Shown here: positions 56,329-64,000 of the stretch, one piece after another | Position numbering within the stretch: position 1 is the stretch's first letter | Layout: each line of letters starts with the position of its first letter | DNA from: Clostridioides sp. ES-S-0010-02 | Lineage (GTDB): Bacteria; Bacillota; Clostridia; Peptostreptococcales; Peptostreptococcaceae | NCBI GenBank assembly: GCA_020641055.1 | Contig: CP067345.1 | Location: 326,001-390,000, forward strand | DNA length: 64,000 nt | Direction of reading: 5' to 3' | Notes under the pieces: model-generated | What the model saw: only the letters and a program-made list of their open reading frames with translations | What the model was told of the DNA's origin: nothing | The model's database searches: none | Program-made: the position numbers and the translations under genes

Positions 56329-56589
56329 ATGGCTAGTGAATTTTCATTGAAAGTTGTAACTCCAAATGATACATTTTATGATGGAGAAGTTGAAATGATA
56401 GTAGTTAGAACTACAAAGGGAGACAAAGGGGTATTGAAAGGTCATATACCATTTGTTTCAGGCATACCTGTAGGGACTTTGAAGATAAAAAAAGATGGAA
56501 ATTTTAAAGAAGCAAAAATATCAGAAGGATTTGTTAATGTAGATCAAAATAAAACCGTTATATTGACAGAATCTGCTGAATGGATTTAA
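56329..56589 (+). CDS. atpC: ATP synthase F1 subunit epsilon, short form without the C-terminal helices
   Basis: 86 residues, against ~130-140 for most bacterial epsilon subunits. The beta-sandwich domain is complete (LKVVTPNDTFYDGEVEMIVVRTTKGDKGVLKGH... to TESAEWI). The two-helix C-terminal domain that senses ATP and inhibits hydrolysis is missing. The stop TAA TAA at 56587 is followed at once by a terminator, and no helix-coding sequence exists in another frame. This is therefore a real short form or an old truncation. GAAGGGAAG lies before the ATG. Confidence 0.93.
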   Translation: MASEFSLKVVTPNDTFYDGEVEMIVVRTTKGDKGVLKGHIPFVSGIPVGTLKIKKDGNFKEAKISEGFVNVDQNKTVILTESAEWI

Positions 56590-56608
56590 TAACTTAATAT
56601 AAAACATG

Positions 56609-56654
56609 AAAAGTCATTTTTACTAAAAATATTTTTGGTCAAAGTGACTTTTTT
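56609..56654 (+). terminator. Terminator of the ATP synthase operon
   Basis: AAAAGTCA (56609-56616) pairs with TGACTTTT (56645-56652), extended inward by AT and G-U pairs, with a T run. Confidence 0.75.
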
Positions 56655-57061
56655 ATGTTTTGGTGTTAATAAAATAATAACAAATAGAGTGTAAAGTATG
56701 CAGAAAATGTACTGATAATAAATTCACAAAATGTTTGAATTTACTGCAAAATTATGTTGTAATTAATAAGATAAAGAAAGTTTAGATAGATTATATAGAA
56801 GTGAAAAAATATTCATATAAGGAATCTATATAAAATTTTTATAAAATTTAAAAAATTTGCTTAGTTGTGTAGTATAATAAATAATATAATAGATTTACAT
56901 AGGTTATTTATTATAAATAATTTTAAAAGTTACAATTTTATTATAATGATTATTAAATTGGGATAAGTAACATAAACTAAACAATAATAGGTATTATCAA
57001 TAGTAAATTTATAAATTCATTATTAAATGGAAAGAGCTATTATAAATTTTCTGGAGGAAAA
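56655..57061. other. Gene-free AT-rich gap before acpS
   Basis: About 400 bp of very AT-rich sequence. Several TATAAT-like strings occur (for example near 56873), but no -35/-10 pair with good spacing is convincing. No open frame with a ribosome site is seen. Confidence 0.5.
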
Positions 57062-57442
57062 ATGGATATATTTGATATTGGAGTAGACATAGTTGAAATT
57101 GACAGAATAAAAAAAGCTGTAGAAAAAAATAATCGGTTTTTAGAGAAAATGTTTACAGATAAAGAAATTGAATATTTTAATTCTAAAAATTTTAAGGCAG
57201 AAAGTATAGCCGGTAATTTTGCGGCTAAGGAAGCTATAAGTAAATCTATGGGTACAGGAATCAGAATGTTTAACTTTAAAGATATAGAGGTTCTCAGAAA
57301 TGAAATGGGAAAACCAATAGTAAAAACTTATAATAATCTGGCAAAAATGTGCATAGATTATAATGTTTTAGAAATAAAAGTTTCAATATCACATTCAAAA
57401 GATTATGCTATAGCAAATGCGATAACTATAATTAAGGACTAA
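57062..57442 (+). CDS. acpS: Holo-[acyl-carrier-protein] synthase
   Basis: Transfers phosphopantetheine from CoA to acyl carrier protein. 126 residues. The Mg/CoA-binding motifs are visible: GVDIVEIDRI (Asp) and FAAKEAISKSMGTGI (Glu, Lys). The C-terminal KVSISHSKDYAIA segment is typical. GGAGG lies 5 nt before the ATG. It starts a cluster with the CBS protein, gerS and alr2; acpS beside alr is also seen in B. subtilis. Confidence 0.96.
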   Translation: MDIFDIGVDIVEIDRIKKAVEKNNRFLEKMFTDKEIEYFNSKNFKAESIAGNFAAKEAISKSMGTGIRMFNFKDIEVLRNEMGKPIVKTYNNLAKMCIDYNVLEIKVSISHSKDYAIANAITIIKD

Positions 57443-57456
57443 GGAGTGATTACACT

Positions 57457-57918
57457 ATGATGGATAAAACAGCAAAAGAAATAATGACAACAGATGTAAT
57501 AGTAGCAAAACAAGATGATAGTATAGCAGATGTAGCTAATATGCTAATTGCAGAGAAAATAGGAGGATTGCCAGTTGTAGATTCAGAAAATAAAGTTGTT
57601 GGAATAATTTCTGAGACAGACATTCTTAAAAAGGAAAAATATATAGAAGCACCTCTCTATATAAATTTATTACAAGGGCTGATTTTTTTAGATGATTTAA
57701 AAAAGGTAGAAAAAGACATAAAGCAAGTAGCAGCGTATAAAGTCGGAGAACTGATGTCTAAAGACATAATAAAAGTTCATGAAGATGATAAGTTCGATGA
57801 TGTGGCTAATATAATGATTAAAAAATCAATAAACAGAGTTCCTGTAGTAGATGATGACAATAAAATTAAAGGTATAATCTGTAGATATGATATAATAAAA
57901 GCTTTATATAATGAATAA
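57457..57918 (+). CDS. Two-CBS-domain protein
   Basis: 153 residues composed of two CBS modules (~8-60 and ~95-150), with a linker of ~35 residues. Each has the pattern GGLPVVDSENKVVGIISETD and NRVPVVDDDNKIKGIICRYD. CBS pairs bind adenosine nucleotides and act as sensors. There is no fused effector domain, so the output is unknown. The start has ATG ATG at 57457/57460 behind AAGGAGTG; either could serve. It lies between acpS and gerS. Confidence 0.93.
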   Translation: MMDKTAKEIMTTDVIVAKQDDSIADVANMLIAEKIGGLPVVDSENKVVGIISETDILKKEKYIEAPLYINLLQGLIFLDDLKKVEKDIKQVAAYKVGELMSKDIIKVHEDDKFDDVANIMIKKSINRVPVVDDDNKIKGIICRYDIIKALYNE

Positions 57919-57938
57919 ACTGAAGTAGGAGGTGTGAT

Positions 57939-58529
57939 GTGAGAAAAAAGTGGACTATAGTATGTATTATGTTCTTGGCACTGGTTATAATTGTAATAGG
58001 ATGCCAAAAACGACAGTCCACAAAAGAAGAAGTATACAAAGACTTTCAAAAGCAGATTTCTGATATGAATTCTTACAGTTGTAAAGCTGAAGTAGAAGTA
58101 GTTGGAAATAAGAGCCCGCACAATTATGTTTTAATTCATACTTATAAAAAAACTGATAACTATAAATTAGAAGTAATTTCCCCAAAACACTTAAAGGGAA
58201 AAAGTATAGAGTATCAAGGTGATAAAATATTAGTTAAAAATCCAAATATCAGTGATATAGTGGAATTGCCTAATACAGGAAAAAATAATCAATATCTTTT
58301 TATAGGAGACTTTATAAAAAATTATCTTCAAAACGAAGAGATGAAAATAAAGTTATCCAAAGGAAATTTGGTTTTAGAGACTTTTATTCCTGGGGATAAT
58401 AAATATTTTAATAAGCAAGTATTATATGTAAATACTGACACAAAGAACCCTGAAAAGATGGAAGTGTTGGATAATGAAGGAGTGCCAAGATTTACAGTAA
58501 AATACAGAGATTTTGAATACAGAAACTAA
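57939..58529 (+). CDS. gerS: Germination lipoprotein GerS (LolA-like fold)
   Basis: Spore lipoprotein. In C. difficile GerS is made in the mother cell and activates the amidase CwlD, which makes muramic-delta-lactam in the cortex, so it is needed for germination. 196 residues from GTG 57939, after AGGAGGTG. The signal peptide ends in lipobox VIG|C (C22). The rest has a LolA/LolB-like beta pattern (NYKLEVISPKHLKGKSIEYQGDKILVKNP). Its identity rests on the LolA-like lipoprotein plus the neighbouring alr2, the known gerS-alr2 pair. No clear sigma-E promoter was found directly upstream. Confidence 0.85.
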   Translation: MRKKWTIVCIMFLALVIIVIGCQKRQSTKEEVYKDFQKQISDMNSYSCKAEVEVVGNKSPHNYVLIHTYKKTDNYKLEVISPKHLKGKSIEYQGDKILVKNPNISDIVELPNTGKNNQYLFIGDFIKNYLQNEEMKIKLSKGNLVLETFIPGDNKYFNKQVLYVNTDTKNPEKMEVLDNEGVPRFTVKYRDFEYRN

Positions 58530-58543
58530 GGGGGACTAAAGAA

Positions 58544-59701
58544 ATGCAAAAAATAACAGTGCCTACATGGGCAGAGATAAATCTAGATAACTTAAGATTT
58601 AACTTAAAAAATATTAAAAATTTATTAGAAGAAGATATTAAGGTTTGTGGAGTAATAAAAGCTGATGCATATGGACATGGTGCAGTAGAAGTTGCAAAAT
58701 TATTACAAGAGGAAAAAGTAGATTATTTAGCAGTAGCAAGAACTGCTGAAGGAATTGAACTTAGACAAAATGGTATAACACTTCCTATTTTGAACTTAGG
58801 ATATACTCCAGATGAAGCTTTTGAAGATTCTATAAAAAATAAAATAACTATGACAGTTTATTCTTTAGAAACAGCACAAAAGATAAACGAAATTGCAAAA
58901 TCTTTAGGAGAAAAAGCCTGTGTTCACATTAAAATAGACTCAGGAATGACTAGAATAGGTTTCCAACCTAATGAAGAGTCAGTTCAGGATATAGTAAAAT
59001 TAAATAAATTAGAATATATAAATTTAGAAGGTATGTTTACTCATTTTGCTACAGCTGATGAAGTAAGTAAAGAGTACACTTATAAACAAGCTAATAATTA
59101 TAAATTTATGTCTGATAAGTTAGATGAAGCTGGTGTAGAAATAGCTATAAAGCATGTATCAAATAGTGCAGCTATTATGGATTGCCCTGATTTAAGATTA
59201 AATATGGTAAGAGCAGGAATAATATTATATGGTCATTATCCATCTGATGATGTATTTAAAGAAAGACTAGAACTAAAACCAGCCATGAAATTAAAATCAA
59301 AAATCGGACATATAAAACAAGTTGAACCAGGTATAGGAATAAGTTATGGACTAAAATATACAACTACTAGTATGGAAACAATAGCTACAATTCCAATAGG
59401 ATATGCAGATGGATTTACTAGAATTCAAAAGAATCCAAAAGTTATTATTAAAGGAGAAGTATTTGATGTAGTTGGTAGAATTTGTATGGATCAAATAATG
59501 GTTAGAATTGACAAAGATGTAGACATAAAAGTTGGAGATGAGGTTATACTATTTGGAGAAGGTGAAGTTACAGCTGAACGTATAGCCAAAGACTTAGGAA
59601 CTATAAACTATGAAGTGTTATGCATGATATCAAGAAGAGTTGACCGTGTTTATATGGAAAATAATGAGCTTGTACAAATAAACAGTTATTTGCTAAAATA
59701 A
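58544..59701 (+). CDS. alr2: Alanine racemase (Alr2)
   Basis: PLP-dependent enzyme interconverting L- and D-alanine. 385 residues. The PLP lysine is K39 in VIKADAYGHG, and the catalytic Tyr is Y268 in GISYGLKYTT. C-terminal beta domain has GRICMDQIMVRI. In C. difficile Alr2 also lets L-alanine or serine work as germinants by racemising them in the spore, consistent with its place next to gerS, 14 nt upstream. AAGGGGGA lies before the ATG. Confidence 0.94.
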   Translation: MQKITVPTWAEINLDNLRFNLKNIKNLLEEDIKVCGVIKADAYGHGAVEVAKLLQEEKVDYLAVARTAEGIELRQNGITLPILNLGYTPDEAFEDSIKNKITMTVYSLETAQKINEIAKSLGEKACVHIKIDSGMTRIGFQPNEESVQDIVKLNKLEYINLEGMFTHFATADEVSKEYTYKQANNYKFMSDKLDEAGVEIAIKHVSNSAAIMDCPDLRLNMVRAGIILYGHYPSDDVFKERLELKPAMKLKSKIGHIKQVEPGIGISYGLKYTTTSMETIATIPIGYADGFTRIQKNPKVIIKGEVFDVVGRICMDQIMVRIDKDVDIKVGDEVILFGEGEVTAERIAKDLGTINYEVLCMISRRVDRVYMENNELVQINSYLLK

Positions 59702-59733
59702 AACCATGATATTATAATCTGGGAGGCGATTTT

Positions 59734-60021
59734 GTGTACGATAAGAGTAAAGAAAAAATAGAAGTTACTTTACCAGACTCTCTGATTTCTGAAGTTGATA
59801 GTATTGTTCAGATGGAGAACAGTAACAGAGAAGATTTTGCAAAAGCTGCTTTTCAGTTCTATATAACTCAGAAAAAGAGAATTCATATTAAAGAATCTAT
59901 GAAAACGGGTTATAGAGAAATGGGTCAAATTAATCTGTCATTAGCTGAACTAGGTATGACAGTTGACGAAGTATCTTCTGATGATAAAAATGAAGGGAAG
60001 ATTGCCCAAGGTGAGTACTAA
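59734..60021 (+). CDS. mazE: Antitoxin MazE (ribbon-helix-helix type)
   Basis: 95-residue antitoxin starting at GTG 59734 behind GGGAGGCG. N-terminal ribbon-helix-helix DNA-binding domain ([18 protein letters not shown]), like NdoAI of B. subtilis, and a disordered C-terminal part (~60-95) that would bind and block MazF. It overlaps mazF by 11 nt. The alr-mazE-mazF order is the same as in B. subtilis. Confidence 0.92.
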   Translation: MYDKSKEKIEVTLPDSLISEVDSIVQMENSNREDFAKAAFQFYITQKKRIHIKESMKTGYREMGQINLSLAELGMTVDEVSSDDKNEGKIAQGEY

Positions 60022-60373
60022 TTGTGAAATAAAGCGTGGTGATTTATATTACGCTGATTTAAGTCCAGTTGTTGGTTCAGAACAGGGAGGAGTTAGGCCT
60101 GTTCTGATAATACAAAATGATGTAGGTAATAAATATAGTCCTACAGTTATAGTATCAGCTATAACATCTCAGATTAATAAAGCCAAATTACCTACTCATG
60201 TAGAGATAAGTTCCAATGAATATGGGCTTAATAAAGACTCAGTGATTCTTTTAGAACAAATCAGAACTATTGATAAAAAGAGGCTGAGGGAAAAAATTGG
60301 TTGTCTAGATGAAAATATGATGATAAAAGTAGATGATGGACTTCAAATAAGTTTAGGATTGTTTACTTTTTAA
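60011..60373 (+). CDS. mazF: Toxin MazF (sequence-specific mRNA endoribonuclease)
   Basis: 120 residues from GTG 60011, within the end of mazE; the open frame extends upstream without a ribosome site. The MazF fold begins [31 protein letters not shown], with the catalytic Arg and Thr ([14 protein letters not shown]). The C. difficile MazF is reported to cut at UACAU. A terminator follows. Confidence 0.95.
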   Translation: MSTNCEIKRGDLYYADLSPVVGSEQGGVRPVLIIQNDVGNKYSPTVIVSAITSQINKAKLPTHVEISSNEYGLNKDSVILLEQIRTIDKKRLREKIGCLDENMMIKVDDGLQISLGLFTF

Positions 60374-60376
60374 AGA

Positions 60377-60409
60377 GGGATTTGTCTTTTGTTAGACAAT
60401 CCCTTTTTT
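60377..60409 (+). terminator. Terminator after mazF
   Basis: GGGATTTGTC (60377-60386) pairs with GACAATCCC (60395-60403) with one bulge, then six T residues. Confidence 0.78.
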
Positions 60410-60544
60410 CTTTAAAAATATTTCATAGAGTTTAATTTTAGTGCCTAAGCTAATAAAATCAAAAATAACGAAAAAAAATAGCATAAAAGTGATATAATAA
60501 TATGGAATTGATATAAAAATTACAAACTCAAGGGAGGTAATTAC

Positions 60545-61372
60545 ATGAGAGACCATAAAGGATTAAATGAGATTGCGCGTATCATAAGAAGAGATATAGT
60601 TTCTATGATACATAGAGCCAAATCTGGACATCCAGGAGGGTCATTATCAGTAGTTGAAATACTTACTGCGTTATACTTTGATGAAATGAATGTGGATTCT
60701 TCAAATCCTAAAATGGAGGATAGAGATAGATTTGTATTATCAAAAGGACATGCTGCACCAGCATTATATGCAACATTGGCTGAAAAAGGTTATTTTGATA
60801 AGGAAGAATTAAATGGGCTGAGGAAAATAGGAAGAATGTTACAAGGCCATCCAGATATGAAAGGAACACCTGGTGTGGAGATATCTACAGGTTCCTTAGG
60901 TCAAGGTTTCTCGGCTGCATGTGGGATGGCTATGGCATCAAAATTAGATAATGCACCATGGAATGTGTACACTTTACTTGGTGATGGAGAAGTTCAAGAA
61001 GGTATTGTTTGGGAAGCTGCTATGAGTGCAGCACATTATAAACTTGATAATTTAATTGCTTTTTTAGACAATAATGGACTTCAGATAGATGGAAACATAG
61101 AAAGTGTAATGAACTTAGGTTCAATAGTTGATAAATTTAAGGCTTTTGGATGGAATGTAATTGAAATAGATGGTCATGATTTTGACCAAATATTTGCTGC
61201 TCTTGATATAGCTAAATCAACAGTTAAAAAGCCTACAATGATAGTTGCAAAGACTATAAAAGGTAAAGGAATATCTTTTATGGAAAATCAAGCAGGATGG
61301 CATGGGACAGCTCCAAATGATGCAGAACTAGAACAAGCCTTACTTGAATTAGGAGGTGCTGACAATGAATAA
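60545..61372 (+). CDS. Transketolase, N-terminal subunit
   Basis: Thiamine-diphosphate-binding half of a split transketolase (pentose phosphate pathway). 275 residues: [28 protein letters not shown], the ThDP/Mg loop [16 protein letters not shown] with N-x-x binding, and [20 protein letters not shown] lies 7 nt before the ATG. It overlaps the C-terminal subunit gene by 8 nt. With rpiB and prs the window holds several pentose phosphate and PRPP steps. Confidence 0.95.
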   Translation: MRDHKGLNEIARIIRRDIVSMIHRAKSGHPGGSLSVVEILTALYFDEMNVDSSNPKMEDRDRFVLSKGHAAPALYATLAEKGYFDKEELNGLRKIGRMLQGHPDMKGTPGVEISTGSLGQGFSAACGMAMASKLDNAPWNVYTLLGDGEVQEGIVWEAAMSAAHYKLDNLIAFLDNNGLQIDGNIESVMNLGSIVDKFKAFGWNVIEIDGHDFDQIFAALDIAKSTVKKPTMIVAKTIKGKGISFMENQAGWHGTAPNDAELEQALLELGGADNE

Positions 61373-62306
61373 AATGGCAACAAGAGAAGCATATGGTAAA
61401 GCCTTGGTAAAATTAGGACAAATAAATGACAATGTTGTAGTATTAGATGCAGATTTATCAAAGTCTACAAAGACACATGATTTTTATGAAGCATTTCCAG
61501 ATAGATTTTTTAATATGGGTATAGCCGAACAAAATCTAATAGGTGCTGCTTGTGGGTTATCAACTGCTGGAAAAATACCTTTTGCTAGTACTTTTGCTAT
61601 GTTTGCTACAGGAAGAGCATTTGAGATTATAAGAAATTCAGTTTGTTATCCAAAATTAAATGTAAAAATTTGTGCTACTCATGCAGGACTTACTGTTGGA
61701 GAAGATGGAGCATCTCATGAAAGTGTAGAGGATATTGCAATAATGAGAGCTATACCAAATATGACAGTTCTTGTTCCAGCTGATGGAGTAGAGACGGAGA
61801 AGATGATTTTTGAAATAGCTAAATACAATGGACCTGTTTATGTTAGACTAGGAAGAAGTTCAGTTCCAGTTTTATTTGATGAGGATTATCACTTTGAAAT
61901 AGGAAAAGGTGTAGTACTAAGAGATGGCAATGATGTCACGATTATAGCTTGTGGGATTATGGTGAATGATGCTATATTAGCACAAGAAAAATTGCAAGAA
62001 GAAGGTATTAGTGCTAGAGTCATAAATATGTCCACAATAAAACCTATAGATAAGGATTTAATATTAAAATCAGCAAAAGAAACTAATGCCATTGTAACTG
62101 TAGAAGAACATAGTATAATTGGAGGATTAGGTTCTGCTGTAAGTGAGACAGTTGGAGAATCTTATCCAACTATTGTAAAAAAAGTTGGGATTAAGGATTC
62201 TTTTGGAGAATCTGGTGCTCCAAACGAATTGTTAAAAAAATATGAATTAACTTGTGATGACATAGTAAAAGCTGTAAAAGAAGCTATTCTTGCAAAAAGA
62301 ATGTAA
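61365..62306 (+). CDS. Transketolase, C-terminal subunit
   Basis: Pyrimidine-binding and C-terminal half of the split transketolase. I start at ATG 61365, after AGGAGGTG; an upstream GTG at 61356 lies in that site. The 313 residues hold [30 protein letters not shown] with the catalytic Glu, [14 protein letters not shown], and the C-terminal domain ([17 protein letters not shown]). Translation is coupled to the N-terminal subunit by overlap. Confidence 0.95.
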   Translation: MNKMATREAYGKALVKLGQINDNVVVLDADLSKSTKTHDFYEAFPDRFFNMGIAEQNLIGAACGLSTAGKIPFASTFAMFATGRAFEIIRNSVCYPKLNVKICATHAGLTVGEDGASHESVEDIAIMRAIPNMTVLVPADGVETEKMIFEIAKYNGPVYVRLGRSSVPVLFDEDYHFEIGKGVVLRDGNDVTIIACGIMVNDAILAQEKLQEEGISARVINMSTIKPIDKDLILKSAKETNAIVTVEEHSIIGGLGSAVSETVGESYPTIVKKVGIKDSFGESGAPNELLKKYELTCDDIVKAVKEAILAKRM

Positions 62307-62350
62307 GAAATATAAATTATGCATGTTTGTTAACAATATAATATGTGTAA

Positions 62351-62394
62351 AAGAGAGATATAAAGCATTATATGAATTTGTATCTCTCTTTTTT
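62351..62394 (+). terminator. Terminator after the transketolase genes
   Basis: AAGAGAGATA (62351-62360) pairs with TATCTCTCTT (62381-62390), then a T run. Confidence 0.8.
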
Positions 62395-62427
62395 ATACAC
62401 TATATCAATTTATCAAAAACCTAACCG

Positions 62428-62467
62428 AATATTCAAATTTTTACAAAAATAGAGAAAATATTCAAAT
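62428..62467. repeat. Direct repeat upstream of the YkvI-like gene
   Basis: AATATTCAAAT occurs at 62428-62438 and 62457-62467, 29 bp apart, just upstream of a -35-like box. It could be a regulator site; weak. Confidence 0.35.
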
Positions 62468-62472
62468 ATATA

Positions 62473-62501
62473 TTGACTATTCAGAAAAATATGACTAATA
62501 T
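62473..62501 (+). promoter_or_regulatory. Promoter candidate for the YkvI-like gene
   Basis: TTGACT (62473-62478), 17-bp spacer, TAATAT (62496-62501). It leaves a leader of ~230 nt (62508-62739), in which I find no known riboswitch. Confidence 0.4.
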
Positions 62502-62739
62502 ATAGTTTATAGGGAAATTAGTTTTATACATATAATAACTACTTAGATAAAAAGAATTTAAAGAATTGTATGAAGGGAGGTATACTGTATAAAAAATATG
62601 CTATAAGTTTTAAGTTATTATACAAAATACAAAAAGTTTTAAAACAGTTATCATGGATTTTATGTTAAAGGAAATTGTAAGTAGTTTATCGAAGTAATTA
62701 AGCAGATGAAAAAATTTCACGTGGGGAGGTAACTGAGAT

Positions 62740-63834
62740 ATGTCAGAAAAAGTAAATGTTAAAACGGTCATCAGTTTCGCAGGAGCTTATGTAGCAACAG
62801 TAATCGGTTCTGGATTTGCAACAGGACAAGAAATAATGCAATTCTTCACTTTTTATGGGTTTGCAGGTATTATTGGTGGGATAATTTCAATGGTATTATT
62901 CTCATGGATGGGTGCTTCAGTAATGTCAAAAGGTAAAGAACTTCAACTTAAGGAACCTATCAAAATTTATCGTGTTTATTGTGGTAAGTATTTAGGAATA
63001 TTCTTTGAGTGGTTTGGACCTTTATTCTTATTTGGTGTTTTCGTAGTAATGATTTCAGGAGCAGGAGCAACTTTAACTGAATACTATGGATTAAATCCAT
63101 TTGTAGGTAGAATAGGTATGGCAGTAGTAGCATTATTAACTGTTTCATTAGGTCTTGATAAATTATCAAAGATACTAGGTGGAATAGGACCTATAATAAT
63201 AATCTTTACACTTTTAGTTGGAGCTATAAGTTTGAGCAGTAATATAGGTAACTTATCTCAAGCAGGAGAGATTCTTAGTACTGTAGAGGTAACTAAGCCA
63301 GTTCCAAACGCATACCTATCTGGTGTAATATATACTACTTATAATACAATCGTTGTCATGGCGTTCTTAACAGGATTAGGAGCAAGTGCTGCTAATAAAA
63401 AAGAAGCTGTTTGTGGTGGTATACTAGGTGGTGTAGCACTTATGGCAGCAGCTATAATGATGAACTTAGCAATGCTTTCTGATATAGGAAACTTATATTC
63501 AAAAGCAATACCTTCATTATTCTTAGCTGATAAGATTTCACCAATAGTTGGAGTTTTATTCTCAGTAGTTCTTATATTAGGAATATATACAACAGCTGTA
63601 CCTTTATTATGGTCAGTAACTAATAGATTTGTAGATGATAATCATCCTAAATTCAAATTAATAACATTAATAACAGCTATATTAGGTCTTATAGGTGGAT
63701 TCTTACCATTTGATAAGCTGGTTGGTATCTTATATCCATATACCGGATATATGGGCGTCATAATACTGGTTTGTGTTCTTTATAGACAGATTACAAAAAC
63801 ATCTGGCTATCAAGAAGGAGTTAATGGTAAATAA
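62740..63834 (+). CDS. YkvI-like polytopic membrane transporter
   Basis: 364 residues with about ten membrane segments, matching the YkvI family (APC-like fold, substrate unknown). The N-terminus FAGAYVATVIGSGFATGQEIMQFF has the broken first helix typical of this fold, with Gly-rich unwound sequence. GGGGAGG lies before the ATG. It stands alone, flanked by terminators. Substrate cannot be deduced; amino acid or organic cation transport is a guess from fold only. Confidence 0.82.
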   Translation: MSEKVNVKTVISFAGAYVATVIGSGFATGQEIMQFFTFYGFAGIIGGIISMVLFSWMGASVMSKGKELQLKEPIKIYRVYCGKYLGIFFEWFGPLFLFGVFVVMISGAGATLTEYYGLNPFVGRIGMAVVALLTVSLGLDKLSKILGGIGPIIIIFTLLVGAISLSSNIGNLSQAGEILSTVEVTKPVPNAYLSGVIYTTYNTIVVMAFLTGLGASAANKKEAVCGGILGGVALMAAAIMMNLAMLSDIGNLYSKAIPSLFLADKISPIVGVLFSVVLILGIYTTAVPLLWSVTNRFVDDNHPKFKLITLITAILGLIGGFLPFDKLVGILYPYTGYMGVIILVCVLYRQITKTSGYQEGVNGK

Positions 63835-63854
63835 GTAATTTGGAATTGTAAAAT

Positions 63855-63903
63855 AAAGAGTTATATAAAAACAATTTAATTGTTTTTATATAACTCTTTT
63901 TTA
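63855..63903 (+). terminator. Very long perfect terminator after the YkvI-like gene
   Basis: 20-bp perfect stem, 63855-63874 with 63880-63899, 5-nt loop, T run. The last ~95 bp of the window hold no feature I can support. Confidence 0.85.
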
Positions 63904-64000
63904 TTTTATAATTTATTTGTCATAAAATCCCTTTTTTAATTGTTTTATACTTGAAGACAATTATTAATAAACATTTTATTATTGATGATTTAAAGTCTAA

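Overview
The window is a very AT-rich, densely packed chromosomal segment from a spore-forming, strictly fermentative Firmicute. Gene content and order point to Clostridioides difficile. The strongest markers are the pilA1-led type IV pilus operon behind a c-di-GMP-II riboswitch, the gerS-alr2 pair next to mazEF, and the spoVT/spoVB/mazG/hup/yabP/yabQ/divIC/spoIIE series. This assignment rests on recognition of families and gene order; no database search was run. Apart from murC, every gene reads on the + strand. I see no rRNA, tRNA, CRISPR array, prophage or insertion sequence.

Layout. 1-2.9 kb: the end of an M20 peptidase gene, a CDF metal exporter and a membrane-anchored protein of unknown role. 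2.9-8.5 kb: murC (minus strand), then purR, spoVG, glmU and prs, a conserved Firmicute neighbourhood joining purine control, sporulation, UDP-GlcNAc and PRPP synthesis. 8.5-9.5 kb: about 1.1 kb without a normal gene. It holds a possible free-standing ~440-nt RNA with its own promoter and terminator, then the pilA1 promoter, the c-di-GMP-II aptamer and its overlapping terminator. 9.5-21.1 kb: a complete type IV pilus operon (pilA1, pilB, pilC, a pilM-pilN fusion, pilO, three minor pilin-like genes, pilT and two prepilin peptidases).

21.1-38.9 kb: pth, mfd, prsA, spoVT, spoVB, mazG, hup, rqcP, yabP, yabQ, divIC, ppx/gppA and spoIIE, then an intergenic region rich in DnaA-box-like 9-mers, a secreted M3 peptidase, galU and a 37-residue membrane protein. 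39-49.5 kb: rho, rpmE, a DUF1385 protein, prmC, prfA, a ZIP transporter, a sua5 gene split by a frameshift, ywlE, rpiB, upp, a yqeB-type selenium/molybdenum hydroxylase accessory gene and a dCMP deaminase gene. 49.7-56.6 kb: the full F1Fo ATP synthase operon. Its c subunit carries a Na+-type site and its epsilon subunit is short. 57-64 kb: acpS, a CBS protein, the germination lipoprotein gerS, alr2, mazEF, a split transketolase and a YkvI-like membrane transporter.

How the parts work together. c-di-GMP is expected to switch on the pilus operon through the riboswitch, and the N-terminal domain of PilB looks able to sense the same nucleotide. Sporulation functions are scattered among housekeeping genes (spoVG with a good sigma-H promoter, spoVT, spoVB, yabPQ, spoIIE, gerS/alr2). 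Points that merit a second look are the orphan RNA, the metal-site-like insertion in PilO, the phased DnaA-box array, two neighbouring genes (spoIIE and the M3 peptidase) whose start codons abut a terminator-like hairpin containing the Shine-Dalgarno sequence, the sua5 frameshift, and the truncated epsilon subunit.
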